From Bacteroidales bacterium (GTDB lineage Bacteria; Bacteroidota; Bacteroidia; Bacteroidales; UBA932), in contig JAGAAF010000056.1 in NCBI GenBank assembly GCA_017615435.1, forward strand, positions 1-5,288: DNA of 5,288 nt, given 5' to 3'. Position numbers and translations under genes: made by a program. Below, in pieces: positions 5,090 through 5,288 of this stretch (its first letter is position 1; each line of letters begins with the position of its first letter). The notes under the pieces were generated by a model that was not told where the DNA came from, made no database searches, and saw only the letters and a list, made by a program, of their open reading frames with translations.

Positions 5090-5288
5090 TGAAAAAGTTA
5101 CTCCTAATACTCGCCGGTGCGGTGATCAGCTGCGCCGGCGTTTTTGCTCAGGGCTCCGACCAGGAAGCAGGCTCCGACCAGAGTTGCACCAGCATAATGG
5201 TCGGCAGGCTCGCGAGCAAGGACGGTGCGGTCATCACGTCGCACACCTGCGACGGCAAGTACCGCACCTGGTCCTTCATGGAGCCTGC
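5089..5288 (+). CDS. Family C69 dipeptidase, N-terminal fragment (cut by window edge)
   Basis: A GTG start at 5089 shares its first base with the last base of the lipoprotein stop codon (TAGTG) and opens a frame running off the window after 66 codons. The product begins with a clear signal peptide, MKKLLLILAGAVISCAGVFAQ, which supports the GTG start; no ATG lies upstream in frame. From C33 the sequence CTSIMVGRLASKDGAVITSHTCDGKYRTW matches the start of mature C69 (PepD-like) N-terminal-nucleophile dipeptidases, where that cysteine is the catalytic residue. Between signal peptide and C33 lies a short spacer containing a duplicated GSDQ, so further processing would be needed to expose the nucleophile. 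Two signal readings are possible: cleavage after VFA (A20), or a lipobox VISC at C15. It likely degrades peptides in the periplasm or envelope. The gene is co-transcribed with, and probably coupled to, the lipoprotein gene. Confidence 0.82.
   Translation, partial: MKKLLLILAGAVISCAGVFAQGSDQEAGSDQSCTSIMVGRLASKDGAVITSHTCDGKYRTWSFMEP
5112..5145 (+). terminator. Terminator-like hairpin inside the dipeptidase start region
   Basis: Bases 5112-5123 can pair with 5140-5129 in a 12-bp stem (outer six pairs all G-C, three G-U wobbles further in), closing a 5-nt loop GATCA (5124-5128). Five T's follow at 5141-5145. This has the form of an intrinsic terminator but lies within the signal-peptide codons, starting 23 nt after the GTG. 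It could act as an attenuator that favours the lipoprotein transcript over the peptidase, suppressed when ribosomes translate the peptidase start. The T run is short, and GC-rich coding sequence forms hairpins by chance, so the function is uncertain. Confidence 0.4.
5152..5181 (+). repeat. Short tandem duplication in the dipeptidase pro-region
   Basis: The 12-mer GGCTCCGACCAG occurs at 5152-5163 and again, identical, at 5170-5181, a period of 18 nt that keeps the frame. It encodes GSDQ-EA-GSDQ just before the presumed catalytic cysteine. The perfect nucleotide identity suggests a recent local duplication. Confidence 0.8.

Overview
The window looks like a chromosomal housekeeping segment from a fairly GC-rich member of the Bacteroidota, probably order Bacteroidales. 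Three things point there: the protein sequences; start regions that lack Shine-Dalgarno sequences and are A-rich where a leader exists; and three matches to the Bacteroidota -7 promoter box TAnnTTTG in the expected places (minus strand at 79-72 and 3925-3918, plus strand at 4002-4009). No phage, transposon, CRISPR array, tRNA or rRNA was found.

Left part (1-3909), all on the minus strand. In transcription order: polA (DNA polymerase I), an ECF-type sigma factor, rsmG (16S rRNA m7G methyltransferase), and the first codons of rpmH (ribosomal protein L34), cut by the window edge. polA overlaps the sigma gene by 29 nt, and the sigma gene overlaps rsmG by 17 nt, so the three probably form one translationally coupled operon. 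rpmH has its own near-consensus promoter, which lies inside the last codons of rsmG. The polymerase keeps its 5'-nuclease and polymerase active sites, but its central 3'-5' exonuclease domain has lost the metal-binding acidic residues.

Middle (3910-4014): a 105-bp divergent promoter region. It has a TATATTTG box facing each way, each so close to its start codon that both mRNAs should be leaderless or nearly so. Between them lies a perfect 20-bp inverted repeat with a 12-nt spacer. It looks like a bidirectional terminator or an operator, and its role is not explained by the neighbouring genes.

Right part (4015-5288), all on the plus strand: tadA (tRNA adenosine-34 deaminase), then after 4 nt an unrecognised Ala/Gln/Thr-rich lipoprotein, then, sharing one base with its stop codon, the start of a family C69 dipeptidase that runs off the window. 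A GC-rich hairpin followed by five T's sits in the dipeptidase signal-peptide codons and resembles an intrinsic terminator or attenuator. No wholly new system is evident. The points most worth a second look are the intergenic inverted repeat, the in-gene terminator-like hairpin, the degenerate proofreading domain and the lipoprotein.
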